DNA of 44,242 nucleotides from JBQKLI01 sp012798975 (GCF_052116305.1 NZ_JBQKLI010000018.1:1-44242); one strand, 5' to 3'. Positions 23,462-31,894 are shown, counted from the first letter of the stretch. Numbers and translations: made by a program. The notes: generated by a model from the letters alone, not told the origin.

Positions 23462-23755
23462 ATGCAATTTATAATAACAGCTTACGACTACACCGACGAT
23501 CGGGCTTTAACCCGCCGTCAAAACGAAAGAGAGGCCCATTTAGAAGGAATACGCAAAAGAAAGGAAGCCAATGAAGTCCTTTATGCAGGAGCCCTTTTAA
23601 ATGAAGGAGGTCAAATGATCGGATCGGTAATGATTCTTAACTGCCCCTCCCGAGAATATATCGACAAGTGGCTTGAAGTAGAGCCTTACTGCACAGGACA
23701 AGTCTGGGAAAATATAACCATCCAGCCCTTTGCCGTACCGAAAATGTTTCTATAG
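23462..23755 (+). CDS. YciI-family protein
   Basis: This is a 97-residue small protein of the YciI-like dimeric alpha-beta barrel family. It shows the usual order of a first strand (MQFIITAYDYTD), the RxxxREAHLEGI helix with the conserved His, the LYAGALLNE strand, and a VEPYCTGQVWENITIQPF ending. Family members are thought to be small enzymes or binding proteins with no fixed substrate. It follows the C39-CWB2 gene by 14 bases with an AAGAAAGGAA ribosome binding site. A bidirectional terminator follows directly. Confidence 0.85.
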   Translation: MQFIITAYDYTDDRALTRRQNEREAHLEGIRKRKEANEVLYAGALLNEGGQMIGSVMILNCPSREYIDKWLEVEPYCTGQVWENITIQPFAVPKMFL

Positions 23756-23756
23756 A

Positions 23757-23787
23757 AAAAAAGATGGGAAACCCCATCTTTTTTTAG
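23757..23787. terminator. Bidirectional terminator between convergent genes
   Basis: AAAAAAAGATGGG and CCCATCTTTTTTT pair around AAAC. The short, stable stem with an A run on one side and a T run on the other serves both the YciI-like gene and the convergent membrane-protein gene. Confidence 0.85.
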
Positions 23788-23789
23788 TC

Positions 23790-24416
23790 TTAAAAATCTC
23801 CAAAAAAGCAAAACTTTCTTTTGTAAACATTTACGCAAATCCCGAAAAACACCGCAGCTGCCAATGTCCCTTCCCTTACTCCCTGAAGGTTCCCGAAATT
23901 CCAAAGAGAAAGCACCACGGCAAGGGATACTAGTATAATATCGAAGGCTACTTTTACTTTTCCGAAATCTTTTCCATATTCTTTTGAAATAATATGTACT
24001 AGACCGTCTCCTGACAATGTCCAGCAGGCGGCTCCGATCTCAAGATAGATCCCGAAGGAACCGACAAGAATGCTTACTATACACAGAAGCCACTGGAAAA
24101 GATAATTTGAAGGGTTCAGCCAAAACAATACAGACAGCCAGAAATCGATAAAAAACCCGAAGATAAAGGATAAGGGAATTTGAATCAGCATCGATCTTGT
24201 AAAACGGGAACGAAGAATCAGCCACTGAAAAAACACAAAAGAAAGATTCATCGCTGCAGAAAGCTGTCCCACGGTAAAATCTGTTATCATACTGCCAACT
24301 ACAGGCAGAACCGCCATAGGAGTCGTTCCAATTCCCGCTTTAGTAGAAAGAGCCGCCCCCAGTGCCAGCAGAAAAATCCCTGTAAAAAAATAGATATATT
24401 GTGTTCTTCGATTCAT
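23790..24416 (-). CDS. YczE/YitT-family membrane protein
   Basis: This is a 208-residue inner-membrane protein with five or six hydrophobic helices, of the YczE/YyaS/YitT group (unknown function). The first helix ends in the family signature LGAALSTKAGIGTTPMAVLP (about residues 18-37), which appears again in weaker form as GAACWTLSGDGLVHIIS near residue 120, reflecting an internal duplication. The ATG at 24416 is preceded by GGAGGTTGGG; a 5-codon longer frame is disfavoured. It is monocistronic. Confidence 0.8.
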   Translation of the reverse strand: MNRRTQYIYFFTGIFLLALGAALSTKAGIGTTPMAVLPVVGSMITDFTVGQLSAAMNLSFVFFQWLILRSRFTRSMLIQIPLSFIFGFFIDFWLSVLFWLNPSNYLFQWLLCIVSILVGSFGIYLEIGAACWTLSGDGLVHIISKEYGKDFGKVKVAFDIILVSLAVVLSLWNFGNLQGVREGTLAAAVFFGICVNVYKRKFCFFGDF

Positions 24417-24581
24417 CCCAACCTCCAGCATTTAATCCTTTTACCCCTAATATCTATAAACCATCTTTACTCTTTATTATTACCCAAACATTCCCTGCCG
24501 TATTTCTGGAAAAATTCTATGCTCTTTGAATAGGATTAACTTTATATAGCTCCTATACAATACCCCTCCTTTTACCCCCCA

Positions 24582-24648
24582 ACGCTTAGGAGCAGTGGTG
24601 CATCTAACAACACCTTTTTATATAAAGAAAATGCTTTGCATTTTCCAC
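24582..24648. repeat. GCGTC-type dispersed module (copy 2)
   Basis: This copy starts AACGCTTAGGAGCAG, has a degenerate first hairpin (GGTGCATCTAACAACACC) and the perfect second hairpin GAAAATGCTTTGCATTTTC. It is almost identical to 28003-28084. Confidence 0.6.
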
Positions 24649-24715
24649 TTTCCCTATTTCCTAATCCCTATAACCTATTCCCTATCTTTTTCTATTTTTT
24701 CCTATCTGTTACTCT

Positions 24716-24789
24716 GGCCACCGCAGGTGTGCCGCCTAAAGCCTAGGTTCCGCAGGGATCCTGCCTGGGTCCCGTCAGGGATCCCGCCT
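24716..24789. repeat. Hairpin-unit array (copy 4)
   Basis: The order is GGCCACCGCAGGTGTGCC-GCCT, GGTTCCGCAGGGATCC-TGCCT and GGGTCCCGTCAGGGATCCC-GCCT. The third unit has a TCCC/GGGA stem where copy 3 has TTGC/GCAA: both halves of the stem differ together while the frame around it is unchanged. Confidence 0.65.
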
Positions 24790-24818
24790 TAAAGATTTGA
24801 AAATCCTTTTCAAATCTT
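24790..24818. other. Perfect AT-rich hairpin upstream of metN
   Basis: AAAGATTTGAAAA and TTTTCAAATCTTT pair perfectly around TCC. No T run follows on plus. It lies 120 bases before metN and right after a repeat array. It may be a weak terminator or a protein-binding site. No SAM riboswitch or T-box motif is recognisable between it and metN. Confidence 0.4.
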
Positions 24819-24941
24819 TAACAATATGGTATACTCCTATCTATTATATAGGTTATGTTTTCGGGGTGCATAATTCTACATTTTCGTTTATACTTAAACT
24901 ATATGTTTATCTTATTCTATACAAGAAAGTGAAGTGATTAT

Positions 24942-25952
24942 GTGATAAAAGTAGAACATCTGAAAAAGACCTTTTCTACAGGAAAAGACAGCGAATTTCA
25001 CGCTATAAAAGATGTGTCCTTTGAAGTGGAGCAAGGAGAAATCTACGGCATTATCGGTTTGTCCGGTGCCGGAAAATCAACCCTTGTCCGTTGCTTAAAC
25101 CGTTTAGAAGAGCCGACTTCGGGAAAAATCTATATCGACGATGTAGAGATTACCTCTTTGAAAAAGAAAGAACTTCTGGATATGCGCAAAGATATGGGAA
25201 TGATCTTCCAAAATTTTAATCTTTTCGCACAAAAAACAGTCTCTCAAAACATCGCCTATCCATTGGAAATTTCAAAAATGAAAAAAGAAGATATCGGAAA
25301 AAGAGTCGATGAACTCTTGGAATTTGTCGGTTTATCCGATAAAAAGAATTCCTATCCTGCTGAAATTTCAGGAGGGCAAAAACAAAGAGTGGCTATTGCA
25401 AGAGCTTTGGCGACAAATCCTCAGATTCTTTTAAGCGATGAAGGAACATCCGCTCTAGATCCTGAAAACACAAAAGCTGTTATGGATCTATTGCAGCGAA
25501 CCGTAAAAACCTTCGGCACGACGATTATTTTGATTACCCATCAAATGGAAGTTGCCAAGGAAATCTGCGACCGGATCGCTGTTATGGAAGATGGTTTGAT
25601 TATTGAAGAAAATACTGTAGAGGAACTCTTTGCCCGTCCGAAAAAGGACCGTACAAAAGCATTTATCGAAAGACTTCAGGGAAAACCTCTGGGAGACGAG
25701 ATTCTCCAAGGGGATTATGAAGGCCTTGTAGTGCGTCTTCGCTTCGACAAGACAAATTACAACAAACCTCTTCTCTCCCATATTATTTTAGACAAAGGCG
25801 TAGAAGTAAATATCATTGCAGGAAGCGTACAACAGCTCAATAAAGCCGGAACCGGCTATCTGATTATAGAGCTTCAAGGAACTTCAGAACAAAATCAGGA
25901 TGTATTAAAAACGCTGCAAGACGATAATGTACAAGTGGAGGTGATCGCATGA
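24942..25952 (+). CDS. metN: Methionine ABC transporter ATP-binding protein
   Basis: This is the 336-residue ATPase of the MetNIQ methionine importer, acting at the inner membrane face. Walker A is GLSGAGKSTL (about residues 40-49), the Q-loop is MIFQNFNLF, the signature is ISGGQKQRVAIARAL, and Walker B is ILLSDEGTSAL, followed by the switch His in LITHQM. The C-terminal about 80 residues form the NIL domain (from about residue 255), which in E. coli binds methionine and mediates transinhibition. The start codon is GTG at 24942. It overlaps metI by 4 bases. Confidence 0.94.
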   Translation: MIKVEHLKKTFSTGKDSEFHAIKDVSFEVEQGEIYGIIGLSGAGKSTLVRCLNRLEEPTSGKIYIDDVEITSLKKKELLDMRKDMGMIFQNFNLFAQKTVSQNIAYPLEISKMKKEDIGKRVDELLEFVGLSDKKNSYPAEISGGQKQRVAIARALATNPQILLSDEGTSALDPENTKAVMDLLQRTVKTFGTTIILITHQMEVAKEICDRIAVMEDGLIIEENTVEELFARPKKDRTKAFIERLQGKPLGDEILQGDYEGLVVRLRFDKTNYNKPLLSHIILDKGVEVNIIAGSVQQLNKAGTGYLIIELQGTSEQNQDVLKTLQDDNVQVEVIA

Positions 25953-26605
25953 GTTTCGACGCAATAATGGACCTTGTCCTTCCCTCAACATTAGAGACAT
26001 TGTATATGGTCGTTTTATCCGCCCTTCTCGCTGTAGTGATCGGTCTTCCTTTAGCTATACTTCTTTTTGTTATTCGAGAAGACGGACTGAACCCTATTTC
26101 AGGACTTTACAGAGTACTGGATGTGATCATTAATATCTTAAGATCTTTTCCTTTTATCATCTTAATGATCGTCGTTCTTCCATTGTCGAGTCTTCTTGTG
26201 GGAACAAAAATCGGAACGACAGCAGCTATTGTTCCTCTGACAATTTCAGCCTTTCCATTTATAACAAGGCTTTTCGAACAGGAATTTACAAATGTTCCGA
26301 AAGGGCTGATCGACGCTGCAAAGTCTATGGGCTCTACAAACGGAGAAATTGTAAGAAAAGTATTAATTCCCGAATCTATGCCGGGAATTATCGCACATGT
26401 CACCAATCTGATGATCATGCTGGTGGGATATTCCGCTATGGCCGGCACTATCGGCGGCGGAGGATTGGGTAATCTGGCAATTCGATACGGCTACTACCGC
26501 CGAGAAGAATTTGTCCTATGGATTGCCGTATTGGTCATCGTTATCATAGTACAGCTGATGCAGTGGATCGGAACAAAAATATCCACAAGCATCAATAAAA
26601 AATAG
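25949..26605 (+). CDS. metI: Methionine ABC transporter permease
   Basis: This is the 218-residue inner-membrane permease of the MetNIQ importer, with five predicted helices. The EAA loop that docks onto the ATPase is seen as DAAKSMGSTNGEIVRKVLIPE at about residues 118-138, and the usual GYSAMAGTIGGGGLGNLAIRYGY ending is intact. Its ATG overlaps the metN stop (ATGA-type coupling), and metQ begins 10 bases after it. Confidence 0.94.
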   Translation: MSFDAIMDLVLPSTLETLYMVVLSALLAVVIGLPLAILLFVIREDGLNPISGLYRVLDVIINILRSFPFIILMIVVLPLSSLLVGTKIGTTAAIVPLTISAFPFITRLFEQEFTNVPKGLIDAAKSMGSTNGEIVRKVLIPESMPGIIAHVTNLMIMLVGYSAMAGTIGGGGLGNLAIRYGYYRREEFVLWIAVLVIVIIVQLMQWIGTKISTSINKK

Positions 26606-26615
26606 GAGGAGAACT

Positions 26616-27461
26616 ATGAAGAAAAAAGTTTTATTTAGTTTATTAATGGCATTATCTGTATTTTTCTTAGCGTCCTGCGGCGGAACAAACAATGAACAAG
26701 CCGCTACAAATACAGAGCAAGAAGCACCTGCTGGAGAGGCAAAGACTGTAAAAATCGCCGTATCTCCAGAACCTCACGCAGCTATTGTAGAGCAGGTTAA
26801 AGAAGATTTAGCCGCTGAAGGAATCACATTAGAAATCGTAGAATTCGATGATTATGTAATCCCAAACACTGCTACATCCGACAAAGAAGTAGATCTAAAC
26901 TTCTTCCAGCATGAACCATATTTCGATAATTTCGTAAAAGAAAACAATATTACAAACCTTGTAAAAATCGGCGCTGTCCACTTAGAGCCTATCGGAGTCT
27001 ATTCTGCAAAATACAAATCTTTGTCTGAAGTACAAGACGGAGATGAAGTGATCATTCCAAACGACGCTACAAACGGAGGAAGAGCTCTTCTTCTATTGGA
27101 AAAAGAAGGACTTATTAAATTAGACGATAACACGAACCTAGCTGCTACAGAAGCCAATATCGTAGAAAACAATAAGAATTTAAAATTCACAGCGATGGAA
27201 GCCGCTTCTATCCCTTCTACCTATCAAGAAGCAGGGCTTGCAGTTATCAACTCTAACTACGCTTTAGGAGTAAACTTAAACCCTCTAAACGACAGTTTAG
27301 CCATCGAAGCAACAGACAGTCCATATGCTAATATTGTCGTTGCAAGAACGGAAGATGCAGACAAACCAGAAATCAAAAAAGTAATGGAAGCATTAAATTC
27401 AGAAAAAGTTAAAAAATATATCGAAGACACCTACAAAGGAGCCATCCTTCCAGTGTTCTAA
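26616..27461 (+). CDS. metQ: Methionine-binding lipoprotein of the MetNIQ importer
   Basis: This is the 281-residue substrate-binding lipoprotein of the NlpA/MetQ family. The signal peptide ends in the lipobox FLASC (Cys about residue 20) and is followed by a low-complexity linker. The mature protein shows the family core: VAVSPEPHAAIVEQV-like start, DYVIPNTA, the DLNFFQHEPYFDNF block and IIPNDATNGGRALLLLEKEGLI. A strong terminator follows directly, so metNIQ is a complete three-gene unit. Confidence 0.94.
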   Translation: MKKKVLFSLLMALSVFFLASCGGTNNEQAATNTEQEAPAGEAKTVKIAVSPEPHAAIVEQVKEDLAAEGITLEIVEFDDYVIPNTATSDKEVDLNFFQHEPYFDNFVKENNITNLVKIGAVHLEPIGVYSAKYKSLSEVQDGDEVIIPNDATNGGRALLLLEKEGLIKLDDNTNLAATEANIVENNKNLKFTAMEAASIPSTYQEAGLAVINSNYALGVNLNPLNDSLAIEATDSPYANIVVARTEDADKPEIKKVMEALNSEKVKKYIEDTYKGAILPVF

Positions 27462-27464
27462 GAT

Positions 27465-27493
27465 AAAAACGGACATCCGAGATGTCCGTTTTT
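27465..27493. terminator. Terminator of metNIQ
   Basis: AAAAACGGACATC and GATGTCCGTTTTT pair perfectly over 13 bp around a 3-base loop; TTTCTTTT follows on plus. It lies 4 bases after the metQ stop codon. Confidence 0.9.
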
Positions 27494-27661
27494 CTTTTGC
27501 CCGAAACCTCTATGTTCCAGCCGAAATTAAAACAATACAAAGAGAATTAGAAAAAAATAGAAAAGAAACAAATATATTTATTTTCTATTTTAAAAACATT
27601 AATGATATCTGCCTTAATTTCTGCGGGTAGTATCCTTTCATCATCAGACTCTTCTTCCTGC

Positions 27662-27718
27662 AGCCTAGGTGCTGAAATCATCCTGCTTAAAACATGGGTT
27701 GCGCAGCAATCCCGACTT
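27662..27718. repeat. Hairpin-unit array (copy 5, diverged)
   Basis: CCTAGG-TGCTGAAATCA-TCCTGCTT is followed by GGGTTGCGCAGCAATCCC-GACTT. The first stem is decayed, while the second unit is intact. A 12-base insertion separates the units. Confidence 0.55.
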
Positions 27719-27740
27719 TCTTCAATATTTTCAAATATTT

Positions 27741-28160
27741 AGATTATGAATTTTCGATACTTCTACAGCGTAAGAAGGTCTTAGTCTCTAATCCTGGGGG
27801 AGGACTTAAAAAAGTGTGGAGTGTGAGAGAGTGAAAGAGTGGAGTTATTGACAAAAATGAAAAGTACATTCATTTTTTAACATACTATAAAAACAGGTAC
27901 CGAAAACTAAGTTAGGTCTAGCTCATGCCACTCGTTTCCCAAGAGCAGTATTTTGCCATTGGCTAGAAACGATCGGCCAATTATCCTCCCCCAGACCCCC
28001 TCCTTTTACACCCCCAACGCTTAGGAGCAGGGGAGCGTCTAACGACGCCTTTTTATATAAAGAAAATGCTTTGCATTTTCCACCTCCCCTACTTCCTAGA
28101 ACCTATAACCTACTCCCTATCTCTTCCCCCTCTCTCACACTCCACACTTCTTTTTTAAAG
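27741..28160. repeat. Composite repeat island inside GAGTG-type ends
   Basis: The 800 bases between metQ and the flavoprotein gene hold no gene. From left to right they contain the leader module (27741-27802), a GAGTG-type left arm (27806-27850, with GTGTGGAGTGTGAGAGAG), the CTAGCTCATG module (27914-27990), the GCGTC module (28003-28084), a CCTATAACCTACTCCC stretch, and a GAGTG-type right arm (28126-28160) that is the inverted copy of the left. The whole is a 355-bp element bounded by inverted repeats with other modules nested inside. Confidence 0.6.
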
Positions 28161-28300
28161 CTCTCTATATTTTTTTAAATATAATGATATAATATTGCTA
28201 ACAATACCCATTTTCTTAACGATAGAACCTTTTCTGTCTGAAAAAAGGGTATACTACAAATACTATTAAAAACTGAAATTTAATTATAATAAGGAGTATT

Positions 28301-29455
28301 ATGAAAAATTTAATTATAATCGGCGCTGGAAGCGCTGGAGTCGCTGCAGCAGAAGCGGCTCGAAAACAAAACGAAGATATTTCTATTCTTCTATTCTCAG
28401 AAGAAAGCCAGCTGCCTTATCACCGTATCCGTCTGTTTCAAGTAGCTGCGGACACTTCTCAAGAAAGCAAAATCACTCTTCATCCGAAAGAATGGTATGA
28501 TGAGAGAAATATCGATCTTCGATTAAATACAAAGATTGTTGATGTAGATGATAATACGAAAGAAGTGATCTCCTCTTCTGGAGAAAGATTCCCCTTTGAC
28601 AAGCTGATCCTTGCAACCGGCTCGAAAGCTTTCCTTCCGCCTATTAAGAATGTGGAAGCAACAGGGGTTCATACAATCTGGACGATGGATAATATATTAG
28701 AACTCAGCGAAGAACTTCCTCAAGTAGAGGATCTTGTGATTATCGGAGGAGGTTTATTAGGTCTGGAAGCTGCCCACAATTTAAGCGAAAGAAACTGCCA
28801 TGTAACCGTTCTGCAAAGAGGAAACCGCCTTTTAAGCAGACAGCTTGATGAAAAAGGATCTGAGCTTTATCTAAAGAAAACAAAGAGTTTTGGTATCGAT
28901 GTTCTCTTTGAAGCGGACACAAAAGAAATTATTACAGTCGAAGAAGGAAGAGTGAAAGAACTCCTTTTAGAAGACGGCCGCCGTATCCCCTGCCAGCTTG
29001 TCTTAATCTCTGCAGGTGTTAGGGCAAGACTGGATCTTATAGAAAAATACAGCGGCGAAGCAGAAGTCTGCAGACAAATCGTGGTCAATAAATATATGGA
29101 AACCTCCATTCCCGATGTATACGCCTGCGGAGATAATGCCCTTGTAAACAACGAATGGTATGGACTGTGGATGATTTCAAAAAATGAAGGAGCCGTAGCC
29201 GGAACCAATGCTGCCGGCGGCAATATGACCTATACGATGCCCTCTGTCCCTTATTCTATGAACTCCATGGACCTTCCCCTCTATTCAGCCGGAATTATCG
29301 AAGAAGGAGAAGGCATCGAAACAAAAACAGAATTGGATGAAGAAAACTATATCTACAAAAAGTACTTCTATAAAGAAGACGAACTGATCGGCTTTATCCT
29401 TTTAGGAGATACAAAAGAAGGTTTTAGTCTGAATAAAACACTAGCTAAAAACTAA
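28301..29455 (+). CDS. NAD(P)/FAD-dependent oxidoreductase, NADH:rubredoxin reductase-like
   Basis: This is a 384-residue flavoprotein of the pyridine nucleotide-disulfide oxidoreductase class without a redox-active disulfide. The FAD-binding motif is IIGAGSAGVAAAEAA at the N-terminus, the NAD(P)-binding motif is VIIGGGLLGLEAAHNL (about residues 147-162), and the second FAD motif is VYACGDNAL (about 270). Length and domain order match the NADH:rubredoxin oxidoreductase of clostridia and related nitrite-reductase-type enzymes. I infer that it feeds electrons to rubredoxin domains such as that of the rubrerythrin at 9386. The 14-base stretch AATTTAATTATAAT occurs twice, just upstream of the ribosome binding site and again just inside the gene. 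It appears monocistronic. Confidence 0.85.
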   Translation: MKNLIIIGAGSAGVAAAEAARKQNEDISILLFSEESQLPYHRIRLFQVAADTSQESKITLHPKEWYDERNIDLRLNTKIVDVDDNTKEVISSSGERFPFDKLILATGSKAFLPPIKNVEATGVHTIWTMDNILELSEELPQVEDLVIIGGGLLGLEAAHNLSERNCHVTVLQRGNRLLSRQLDEKGSELYLKKTKSFGIDVLFEADTKEIITVEEGRVKELLLEDGRRIPCQLVLISAGVRARLDLIEKYSGEAEVCRQIVVNKYMETSIPDVYACGDNALVNNEWYGLWMISKNEGAVAGTNAAGGNMTYTMPSVPYSMNSMDLPLYSAGIIEEGEGIETKTELDEENYIYKKYFYKEDELIGFILLGDTKEGFSLNKTLAKN

Positions 29456-29466
29456 ATATTTCAAAT

Positions 29467-29512
29467 AAAAAGGGCATTGAGTCTACTTTCCAAAAAGACT
29501 CAATGCTCTTTT
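29467..29512. terminator. Terminator of the flavoprotein gene
   Basis: AAAAGGGCATTGAGTCT and AGACTCAATGCTCTTTT form a 17-bp stem with one mismatch around an 11-base loop. It lies 12 bases after the stop codon. Confidence 0.85.
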
Positions 29513-29652
29513 ACATTTACAACGATAATGAGATTCGGAGAAAATTAGAAGAGAAAAGAGAGAAATTATAACAGAAAATATATTTCTATAATTTAACCTT
29601 CCGCTGCCAAAAACCTGCCTTCCATTACTTATGTAGAAAAATGATTTTTTCA

Positions 29653-29694
29653 TCTTTCCACCGTAACTCCACTCTCTCACTCTTTTTAACTCTC
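29653..29694. repeat. Arm of a GAGTG-type element
   Basis: On the minus strand this reads AAAAAGAGTGAGAGAGTGGA followed by GTTACGGTGG, matching the right arms of the elements at 1190, 32602 and 36490. I see no clear partner arm in the 140 bases to the left, so it may be a solo or decayed copy. The rest of the 29513-29696 spacer holds no gene. Confidence 0.45.
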
Positions 29695-29696
29695 TT

Positions 29697-30464
29697 TTAA
29701 AGCTCTTTAATCAAATAACTTGTCATAGAAAGACTCCCCATCTCTCCTCCCCGGTTAAAGACCTCTATTTCATCATCCTCTTCGATATTCGCAAGGATAT
29801 ATACAAGAGGAATAAAATGCTCAGGTGTTGGTGCTGCATATTTAAAAATCTCATTATTTTCGATTTCTAGAATAGAACTGAAGTCCCGTCCTTGAATCAA
29901 ATCATGGATCGTATCGTCGAAAGTTTTCCCCTTTTCTGTCATGTCTTTTCGATCCCATTCTACATCCCGAAGATTATGGAGAATATTGCCAGAACCCAAA
30001 ATCAGAATCCCTTCTTCTCGCAAAGAAGCAAGCTTTTTCCCTAGTTCAAAATGTTCTTTTAAAGACAGATCTCCGTCGATACTCAGCTGGACAACCGGAA
30101 TATCCGCTTCTGGATAGATATGGCAAAGCACAGACCAGCTGCCGTGATCGATTCCCCAGTTATTATTAACAGAAACTTCCTCTGCCAATTCTAAAACACG
30201 ATCCGACAATTCCTCCAAGCCTGAAACCGGATATTTTAATTCATATAATTCCTTTGGAAATCCGTACATATCATAGATCTGTTTCGGTTCCTCAACCTTC
30301 TGAATATAGCTTCCTTTTGTATACCAGTGGGCGGAAATCGACAAGATTGCTTTGGGTTTTTCATATCCTTTTAAAACTCTCTTCCATGTATTAGAATATT
30401 GATTATCTTCAATAGCGTTCATCGGTGTTCCGTGCCCTACGAAAAGCATCGGCATTTTTCCCAT
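29697..30464 (-). CDS. LigB-type class III extradiol dioxygenase (4,5-DOPA dioxygenase-like, YgiD family)
   Basis: This is a 255-residue non-heme-iron dioxygenase family protein. The N-terminal MPMLFVGHGTPMNAIEDN holds the first metal His, SISAHWYTKG the second (about residue 46), and NNWGIDHGSWSVLCHIYPEADIPVVQLS the third block (about 120-147), as in E. coli YgiD. The reaction of this group is ring cleavage of catecholic compounds such as DOPA, which needs oxygen, so the physiological role in an apparent anaerobe is open. The ATG follows AAGGAGGAAAAATT. It is monocistronic. Confidence 0.88.
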   Translation of the reverse strand: MGKMPMLFVGHGTPMNAIEDNQYSNTWKRVLKGYEKPKAILSISAHWYTKGSYIQKVEEPKQIYDMYGFPKELYELKYPVSGLEELSDRVLELAEEVSVNNNWGIDHGSWSVLCHIYPEADIPVVQLSIDGDLSLKEHFELGKKLASLREEGILILGSGNILHNLRDVEWDRKDMTEKGKTFDDTIHDLIQGRDFSSILEIENNEIFKYAAPTPEHFIPLVYILANIEEDDEIEVFNRGGEMGSLSMTSYLIKEL

Positions 30465-30591
30465 AATTTTTCCTCCTTGGTTTCTCCTATTTGCTTTGTA
30501 TTATATCAGTTTCATCTTATTTGTATAGAATTCCTTCTTTAAAAAGTTGAAACGGGGTATCCTATAACAAAGAAACTCAAGGAGGTGCTTT

Positions 30592-30756
30592 ATGAAACTG
30601 CTTTCAAAATTCTTATCTCTTTTTAAAAAGGATAAAGACTATCCGCTGCAGTATAAACATACCTGCCAGCGCTGCGGACAGAAGTATGTCATTACACCGG
30701 GCAAGAATCTCTGTCCTAAATGCAAAACACCTTACTACCTCAATCTTCCAAAATAA
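30592..30756 (+). CDS. Small zinc-ribbon protein, 54 aa
   Basis: This is a small basic protein. The ATG at 30592 follows a very strong AAGGAGGTGCTTT site. Residues 24-45 form a rubredoxin-like zinc ribbon with CQRCGQKY and CPKCKTPYY, that is two CxxC pairs about 17 residues apart. The N-terminal 15 residues (KLLSKFLSLFKKDKD) make an amphipathic basic helix that could bind membrane or nucleic acid. It is followed immediately by a bidirectional terminator. It stands alone between convergent and divergent genes. Its role is unknown, but the strong translation signal and intact ligands argue for a real gene. Confidence 0.75.
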   Translation: MKLLSKFLSLFKKDKDYPLQYKHTCQRCGQKYVITPGKNLCPKCKTPYYLNLPK

Positions 30757-30791
30757 AAAAGGTATCTGCTAAATTTGCAGATACCTTTTTT
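30755..30791. terminator. Bidirectional terminator between convergent genes
   Basis: AAAAAAGGTATCTGC and GCAGATACCTTTTTT pair perfectly over 15 bp around a 7-base loop. It overlaps the stop codon of the small zinc-ribbon gene and abuts the stop of the convergent MraY-like gene at 30790. Confidence 0.88.
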
Positions 30792-31743
30792 ATATAAGGA
30801 GAAGAATAACAATCGATACAATAAGCTGAAGCAGTACAAATCTTGTAACCGCCTGCTCGTTTGCCCAGCCGATCTTCTTTCTATAATGATCGTGAAGAGG
30901 CGTTTGTATATCCTTCATAAAATTCTTCATTTTCAAATAACGGATAAAGGAAAGCTTCATTAAACTGGAAGCTCCGTCGGCTATAAAAACAAAGGCAAAT
31001 GGAATATAGAGAAAAGGGCTGCCTGTTTTTAATAAAGCAATACTGATAAATACCCCCATCGCTCTAGAACCTGCATCTCCCATCAGATGAGAACTTGGAA
31101 TCGCATTGAAGTATAAATAAACGAACAGCACCGCTAGGAAAACCAGATAGACCGGCTTCATCTCCCCTATTGTGCCTAATTTCACAGCAGCAAGCATGGA
31201 AGATAAGAGTGTTACTGTACCAAGCCTTGCAGAAAGACTGTCTACTCCGTCGGTAATATTTGTGACATTAATAGAAACCCAGTTCAGCACAATAATCAAA
31301 AAGAAAAGAATCGGTACTGGAATCTGAATATCTGTAGAAAACAGCGCCAACCGAATCATGGTTCCGTTATTCATTATGTAGACTACCGCAATAAACGAAG
31401 CCACTGCAAAATCCAGAAGTCCTTTTGTCAATTCCCCCCAAGGTTTCTTCGAATTATCATCCAAATACCCTGTCATCATTTCTATAAAGACTGCGATAAT
31501 ATAAAAGCGGATTTCCCAGCTGAGTTTCACCGCAATTAAAGTAACGGCTACAAAAACAGAGATAAAGATAATCCCCGTGCTGGTCTTCTTTCCTGCAGAC
31601 TTTTCTGCTTGAAATGCAAACTCCCGGCCCCGGTCGCTGGGAAGAAATTTCCCTAGTTTCAAAATGGCGAAAGAACATACGATTAAGGTAAACACCATCA
31701 ATACCGCCATTGGCAAACCTTCAGATAAAGGCTCTATAAACAT
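30790..31743 (-). CDS. MraY/WecA-family phospho-N-acetylhexosamine transferase-like protein
   Basis: This is a 317-residue polytopic membrane protein of the polyprenyl-phosphate sugar-1-phosphate transferase family, which loads the first sugar onto undecaprenyl phosphate for wall or polymer synthesis. It shows the family motifs TGYLDDNSKK (about residue 91), INVTNITDGVDSLSA (about 157, the NxxNxxDGxDGL-type motif) and HLMGDAGSRAMGVF (about 218), and ends with a TPLHDHYRKKIGWAN motif resembling the MraY HHH loop. The usual D-D of the second motif is present, but SKK replaces the common KK-R/N form. It is not in a division/wall cluster, so it may be a paralogue for another polymer rather than the essential MraY. 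The ATG follows AAGGAGGAAATATT. Confidence 0.82.
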   Translation of the reverse strand: MFIEPLSEGLPMAVLMVFTLIVCSFAILKLGKFLPSDRGREFAFQAEKSAGKKTSTGIIFISVFVAVTLIAVKLSWEIRFYIIAVFIEMMTGYLDDNSKKPWGELTKGLLDFAVASFIAVVYIMNNGTMIRLALFSTDIQIPVPILFFLIIVLNWVSINVTNITDGVDSLSARLGTVTLLSSMLAAVKLGTIGEMKPVYLVFLAVLFVYLYFNAIPSSHLMGDAGSRAMGVFISIALLKTGSPFLYIPFAFVFIADGASSLMKLSFIRYLKMKNFMKDIQTPLHDHYRKKIGWANEQAVTRFVLLQLIVSIVILLLI

Positions 31744-31894
31744 AATATTTCCTCCTTGAACGAAAATATAAATTCAAATATTTTACTTAGACTTTATATA
31801 AACTATATCACAAAATCCATTAAAATGATTATCATAACTTTATTGTAACTATTTATCCGATGAAAAAAGGAAAGGCGTAGATGAATAAAAAAGA

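Noticed and set aside
24595..24792. Plus-strand frames inside repeat islands (also 20201-20386 and 20367-20564)
   Set aside because: They are translations of repeat modules, with no ribosome binding site and no conservation of frame between repeat copies.
24819..24941. SAM riboswitch or T-box upstream of metNIQ
   Set aside because: No S-box core, kink-turn or T-box sequence is recognisable; only AT-rich leader sequence and a simple hairpin are present.
29483..29680. 65-codon minus-strand frame after the flavoprotein gene
   Set aside because: It runs through a terminator hairpin and a dispersed repeat arm and does not look like protein.
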